DNA of 27,077 bases from Patescibacteria group bacterium. GTDB taxonomy: Bacteria; Patescibacteriota; Minisyncoccia; Phycocordibacterales; UBA2100. The notes beneath the pieces are model-generated. The model was not told where the DNA came from and made no database searches. It saw nothing but the letters and a program-made list of their open reading frames with translations. The stretch spans positions 1 to 27,077 of the forward strand of contig WFZM01000001.1 in assembly GCA_015489565.1 (NCBI GenBank). The letters run 5' to 3'. This document shows positions 23,606 to 27,077 of this stretch, piece by piece; positions within the stretch are counted from its first letter, which is position 1; each line of letters opens with the position of its first letter. Position numbers and translations under genes: made by a program.

Positions 23606-24460
23606 ATGAAAAAGTCAATTCCGGCATCTGAAAAAATATTTTGGCCGGAGGGTCCATACTCAAAACAGGATTTACTGGATTACTACGATGATGTTTCCGA
23701 TTACATTCTCGACTACTTAAAAAATCGCCCTTTGATATTAAAGCGTTATCCGAAAGGTGTAAATTCCGAAAGCTTTTTTCAAAGAGATTTTCCTTATAAG
23801 CTACCTGAATTTGTATCCACTTGCAAAATAAAAAATAAAACTGATAAAAAGAGTGTACGATATATTGTGTGCAATAACAAAGAAACATTGCTTTACCTAG
23901 CTCACCTGGACACGATAGAATTGCACCCATGGCCTTCCCGACTATCTTCGTTGGACTGTCCGGACTATATAGTTTTTGATTTAGATCCGGGACACAAAAC
24001 AAAGTTTGAAGATCTGATTACCGTGTCCAAGAAAATAAATGAAATTTTATCTTACAGGAACTTGATAAGCGTTTGCAAAAGTTCGGGGAAAAGAGGATTA
24101 CACGTATATTCGGAGTTGCCTAGAAAAATGAACTTTCAAGAAGCGAGAGTCTTCGCACATGAGATAGCCCAAGAGCTTTTAGAAGATTTGTCTGCCATTG
24201 CAAGTTTAGAAAGTTCTCCGCGAAAACGAGAAGGGAAGCTGTATATAGATATAATGAGGAACGTCTATGGACAAAGCGCGGTTGCGCCTTACTCCTTACG
24301 GGGCAGTCAAAAGGCCACGGTATCTTTTCCGCTTGACTGGTCAGAGCTGAATGACAGCTTGCAAATAGAAGATTTTAATATAAAAACAGTTCCAAAACTT
24401 TTGCGAGAGAATGGTGATGCCTGGAGTGAATTTAAGGCCAAGGTGTTTTGCAAACAGTAA
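23606..24460 (+). CDS. Stand-alone LigD-type polymerase domain (archaeo-eukaryotic primase superfamily)
   Basis: 284 residues, the size of a single LigD polymerase domain (PolDom). Motifs in order: IFWPEGPYSKQDLLDYYDDV, RPLILKRYPKGVN, FFQRDFP, TIELHPWPSR, CPDYIVFDLDP with D125 and D127 (metal-binding Asp pair), KSSGKRGLHVY, KLYIDIMRN with D215 (third metal Asp) and SAVAPYSLRGSQKATVSFPLDW. PolDom adds ribo- or deoxynucleotides at DNA ends during non-homologous end joining. No ligase domain, nuclease domain or Ku gene is in the window. The start is 8 bp after the ligase/polymerase stop, so it may ride on that transcript. The rRNA promoter lies 58 bp downstream. Confidence 0.92.
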   Translation: MKKSIPASEKIFWPEGPYSKQDLLDYYDDVSDYILDYLKNRPLILKRYPKGVNSESFFQRDFPYKLPEFVSTCKIKNKTDKKSVRYIVCNNKETLLYLAHLDTIELHPWPSRLSSLDCPDYIVFDLDPGHKTKFEDLITVSKKINEILSYRNLISVCKSSGKRGLHVYSELPRKMNFQEARVFAHEIAQELLEDLSAIASLESSPRKREGKLYIDIMRNVYGQSAVAPYSLRGSQKATVSFPLDWSELNDSLQIEDFNIKTVPKLLRENGDAWSEFKAKVFCKQ

Positions 24461-24517
24461 TATCTATTTTACATTTTAAAGTTCGTGTATTTTAATATAC
24501 TCCGCTTGGAATTTTAC

Positions 24518-24545
24518 TTGACAAAAATAGAAAAAAGAATATAAT
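24518..24545 (+). promoter_or_regulatory. Consensus promoter upstream of 23S rRNA
   Basis: A perfect TTGACA (24518-24523), a 16-nt A-rich spacer and a perfect TATAAT (24540-24545). This is the best promoter match in the window. The expected start is about 24552. It lies after the end of the polymerase gene, so the rRNA does not depend on an upstream 16S gene for transcription. Confidence 0.88.
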
Positions 24546-24616
24546 AGCGACCACTTATGAATGAAAAGTTGCAGTTGGAAAAAGTTAGGCACTGAAGCGT
24601 TTTGAATTGAGCGCAG

Positions 24617-24645
24617 AAAGTGCCGCCGGAAGCGGCACTTTTCAT
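24617..24645 (+). terminator. Terminator-like hairpin in the 23S leader
   Basis: AAAGTGCCGC (24617-24626), loop CGGAA, GCGGCACTTT (24632-24641), then TTCATTT. The T tract is interrupted, so it may be an attenuator or a folded leader element rather than a full terminator. Confidence 0.5.
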
Positions 24646-24658
24646 TTGTAAGGCAGAA

Positions 24659-24671
24659 CGATCTTTGACAA
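24659..24671 (+). promoter_or_regulatory. boxA-like antitermination site
   Basis: The segment CGATCTTTGACAA resembles the rrn boxA core (CTTTAACAA in E. coli), the NusB/S10 binding element that lets RNA polymerase read through rRNA genes. It lies about 180 nt before the 23S gene and after the terminator-like hairpin. Confidence 0.5.
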
Positions 24672-25113
24672 GTAAATAACAATCAACGATGACTTTGACG
24701 CTCATAGTATCAGCGAGTGTCAAAGCGGTCTTGTCGCAGAAAGATTTCCGCTCAATACGGAAATCGCTTTTCGTCCGCCTGTTTGCATTTCAGGCTTTGC
24801 GACAAGACAAAAAAGCAATGCGGTTAACGGAGCTCCTAACAGGAATCTCCGTAAGAGCGTATGGGGGATGCCTTGACTCTAAGAAGCGATGAAGGACGTG
24901 GCATGGCTGCGATAAGCTACGGGGAGCTGCCAAGCAAGCGTTATATCCGTAGATTTCCGAATGGGGAAACCCACCGTGGTAAACCCACGGTATCTTGTGT
25001 CATAGTAGGCACAGGAGGCGTACCCGGGGAAGTGAAACATCTCAGTACCCGGAGGAAAAGAGACCAATAGGTATTCCGTAAGTAGCGGCGAGCGAAAGCG
25101 GAGGAGCCCAAAT

Positions 25114-25207
25114 CGCCACACCTCTCATAGCGTTATTAAGAAGCTAAGCGAAAATTTTTTTCGTTTAGTTATATCAAATTCTAAATAGCGAGATGAGAGG
25201 TGTGGCG
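25114..25207 (+). repeat. 23S insertion hairpin, copy 1
   Basis: A 94-nt self-complementary element with a perfect 15-bp outer stem (CGCCACACCTCTCAT / 25193-25207), a 7-bp middle stem (25131-25137 with 25184-25190, one G-U) and a 13-bp inner hairpin (25142-25154 with 25158-25170, two G-U, TTT loop). It is inserted in the variable region near E. coli position ~270-280. The second copy differs by a single base (C25119). Confidence 0.95.
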
Positions 25208-25419
25208 AGGTTGTAGGGTCAAATCGTCACCTTTAAGGTGAGAGAAGTTACAAAATTCTGTTTTAGTAGAATTGGCTGGAAAGCCAAACCCCAGAGGGTG
25301 AAAGTCCCGTATACGAAAAAACAGAATCTTCTTTGATTTGATTCCTGAGTAGCTCAGGACACGAATAGCCTGAGTGAATCTGCCGGAACTAACCGGTAAG
25401 GCTAAATATTCTTAGAGAT

Positions 25420-25456
<37 letters not shown>

Positions 25457-25513
25457 CACCCCGAGAGGGGGTTGAAATAGTTCTGAAACCATACGCTTAC
25501 AAAGAGTCGGAGC

Positions 25514-25607
25514 CGCCATACCTCTCATAGCGTTATTAAGAAGCTAAGCGAAAATTTTTTTCGTTTAGTTATATCAAATTCTAAATAGCGAGATGAGAGG
25601 TGTGGCG
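25514..25607 (+). repeat. 23S insertion hairpin, copy 2 (helix 25)
   Basis: Identical to copy 1 except T at 25519, which keeps the outer stem as a G-U pair. It replaces the tip of helix 25 (E. coli ~540-550), and the flanking bases CC/GG extend the stem. No target-site duplication is seen. Helix 25 is a known site of RNase III-excised intervening sequences in other bacteria. Confidence 0.95.
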
Positions 25608-26115
25608 GTCACGGCGTGCCTATTGAAGAATGAGCGGGCGAGTTAATCTGTGCGGCTTGGCTAAATGCGTTTAGCATGGAGCCGTAGCGAAAGCGAGTGT
25701 GAATAGCGCGACTTATTGTCGTACAGATTAGACCCGAAGCCAGGTGAGCTTGCCATGGGCAGGGTGAATCTACCCGAAACGGTAGAGGAGGCCCGAACCA
25801 GTACGTCGTACAACGCGTTTGGATGACCTGTGGTAAGGAGTGAAAAGCTAATCGAACCTGGTAATAGCTGGTTCTCTCCGAAACAGCTTTAGGGTTGGCC
25901 CTGTGTGTTCCCGTCGGGGGTAGAGCACTGGAAGGGAAGGATAGGGGGAAACCTCGCCTTTCCTATCAAACTCCGAATACCGACGACTAATAGCACAGGA
26001 GTTAGACTACGGGCGCGAAGGTCCGTTGGTCAAAAGGGGAACAGCCCAGACCGCCAGTTAAGGTCCCTAAATCTATGCTAAGTACAAGCGAGGTGGTGGG
26101 GTTTCTTAGACAGTG

Positions 26116-26158
<43 letters not shown>

Positions 26159-26976
26159 CAGCTCACTCACTCAGAGACCCTGCGCCGAAGATGATCGGGG
26201 TTAAGCATAGTACCGAAACTGCGGATCATAGATTGTTGTAACTTTCTATGGTGGTAGGAGAGCGTTCCACTTGGCGCTGAAGGCGAAGGGGTGACCCACG
26301 CTGGAGCATGTGGAAGTGAGAATGCCCGCACGAGTAACCGCAACAAGGGTGAGAGTCCCTTGCGCCGAAATCCCAAGGTTTCCGTAGCGATGCAGATCAG
26401 CTACGGGTTAGTCGGGCCTAAGTCGATGGCGAAAGCCGGAGGCGATGGACATACGGTTAATATTCCGTAACCACTGCTGTATGCGATGGAGTGACGGAGG
26501 AAATAAGTACAAGCGACTTATTGGATTGTCGTAGTTGTAGACGAGCGTTGTATCTTAGGAAAATCCGGGATGCATTAAAACGCGGGCTATGACTGGCAGC
26601 TTCACTTCGGTGAGGCGACTTGTACGAAGAGCCTTCCAAGAAAAGCTTCTAAGCTTCAATACAGTAGTGTCCGTACCAAAACCAACACAGGTGGGAGGGT
26701 CGAGAAGACCAAGGCGAACGGGTGAAAGCTTCCCAAGGAACTCGGCAAAATAGCGACCGTAACTTCGGGATAAGGTCTACCTGCACATTTCGGTGTGTGG
26801 GTCGCAGCTAAAGATTGCCTGGCGACTGTTTACCAAAAACACAGCTCCCTGCGAACTCGTAAGAGGATGTATAGGGGGTGACGCCTGACCAATGCCGGAA
26901 GGTTAAGCACGGACGGTACGCTTCAGTAGAGGTGTGCTGAGCTGTGTAAGCCCCGGTCAATGTCGGCCGTAACTAT

Positions 26977-27077
26977 AAACCGTTGTAGTTACGTAAATAA
27001 ATTCTGCTATATGCGGGAAACTCTGGCTTGAGTATACTTAGGAGTACTCAGAAGTATCCGACACTACTCACACAATA
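26977..27077 (+). ncRNA. Group I intron in 23S rRNA at position 1917 (5' part)
   Basis: Helix 69 is broken after GGCCGTAACTAT. The 5' exon CGTAACTAT (26968-26976) pairs over 9 bp with the internal guide GTAGTTACG (26985-26993), ending in the U-G pair that marks a group I 5' splice site; the loop is AAACCGTT. Downstream, CTGCTATATGCGGGAAAC (27003-27020) matches the group I P3/P4 5'-strand with TGCGGG and the AAA joiner, as in the Tetrahymena intron. The remainder to 27077 starts P5 and peripheral stems. The core 3' half, any homing endonuclease gene and the 3' splice site are outside the window. Confidence 0.9.

Larger units (their letters stand above)
24552..24839 (+). ncRNA. 23S rRNA leader region with hairpins and boxA-like site
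   Basis: The 380-bp gap between the polymerase gene and the 23S gene holds no convincing protein gene. After the promoter come: a 10-bp stem with CGGAA loop and following T-rich tail (24617-24645); a boxA-like element (24659-24671); a 7-bp stem CTTTGAC/GTCAAAG (24693-24725); and a nested structure made of GTCTTGTCGC (24728-24737) pairing with 24799-24808, enclosing a second stem GATTTCCG/CGGAAATC (24743-24765). This looks like a pre-rRNA leader with processing stems. The first hairpin could also end a short transcript. Confidence 0.65.

Noticed and set aside
24460..24560. tRNA gene in the gap before 23S
   Set aside because: No cloverleaf or T-loop GTTCRA motif found on either strand.

Overview
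The window looks like part of the genome of a Patescibacteria (Candidate Phyla Radiation) bacterium, probably on the Parcubacteria side. This is inferred from the gene style and is not proven. The supporting signs are a moderately AT-rich sequence, compact genes, many divergent 'minimal' versions of core enzymes, a signal-anchored DUF4015 glycosidase-like protein, a cytoplasmic TraG/VirD4-type ATPase next to a lamin-tail surface protein, and an rRNA gene interrupted by a group I intron. TGA is used as a normal stop codon, for example in two ATGA overlaps, so the recoded Gracilibacteria/Absconditabacteria are unlikely.

Layout. 1-1079: the 3' end of a large secreted surface protein with cadherin-like repeats, Asp-rich calcium-loop repeats and a peptidoglycan-binding domain. 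1157-3549: small coiled-coil and membrane proteins, a YfcE-like phosphodiesterase and a CNNM/CorB-like membrane protein. 3620-7800: a peptidoglycan precursor block with murD, a serine beta-lactamase-fold protein, murC and a MazG-like pyrophosphohydrolase. 7864-10966: an unrecognised, possibly kinase-like gene, rsmI, a small membrane protein and a DUF4015 protein. 11052-13547: an ATP-grasp ligase facing a zinc deacylase tail to tail. 13624-17275: the TraG-like ATPase translationally coupled to a lamin-tail membrane protein. 17277-23597: a cell-surface polysaccharide block with a GT4, a GT2, a capsule-synthesis-type transferase, a Wzx-like flippase on the minus strand and an O-antigen ligase/polymerase with TPRs. 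23606-24460: a stand-alone LigD-type polymerase. About 24840-27077: a 23S rRNA gene with its own consensus promoter, running off the end of the window.

The genes mainly serve the cell envelope: precursor synthesis (MurD, MurC), sugar-chain assembly and export (GTs, Wzx, ligase), and surface-exposed adhesive or remodelling proteins. This suits a small epibiotic cell that depends on its surface.

The strongest unusual signals are in the 23S rRNA gene. A 94-nt self-complementary element occurs twice, exactly 400 nt apart and identical except for one base, inserted at two separate rRNA positions. At the end of the window a group I intron begins at the position equivalent to E. coli U1917, with a clear 9-bp P1 helix. 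The 23S gene is preceded by a protein gene and its own TTGACA/TATAAT promoter rather than by 16S rRNA. Across the window, -10 boxes sit only about 5-8 nt before start codons, which suggests that leaderless mRNAs are the main mode of expression.
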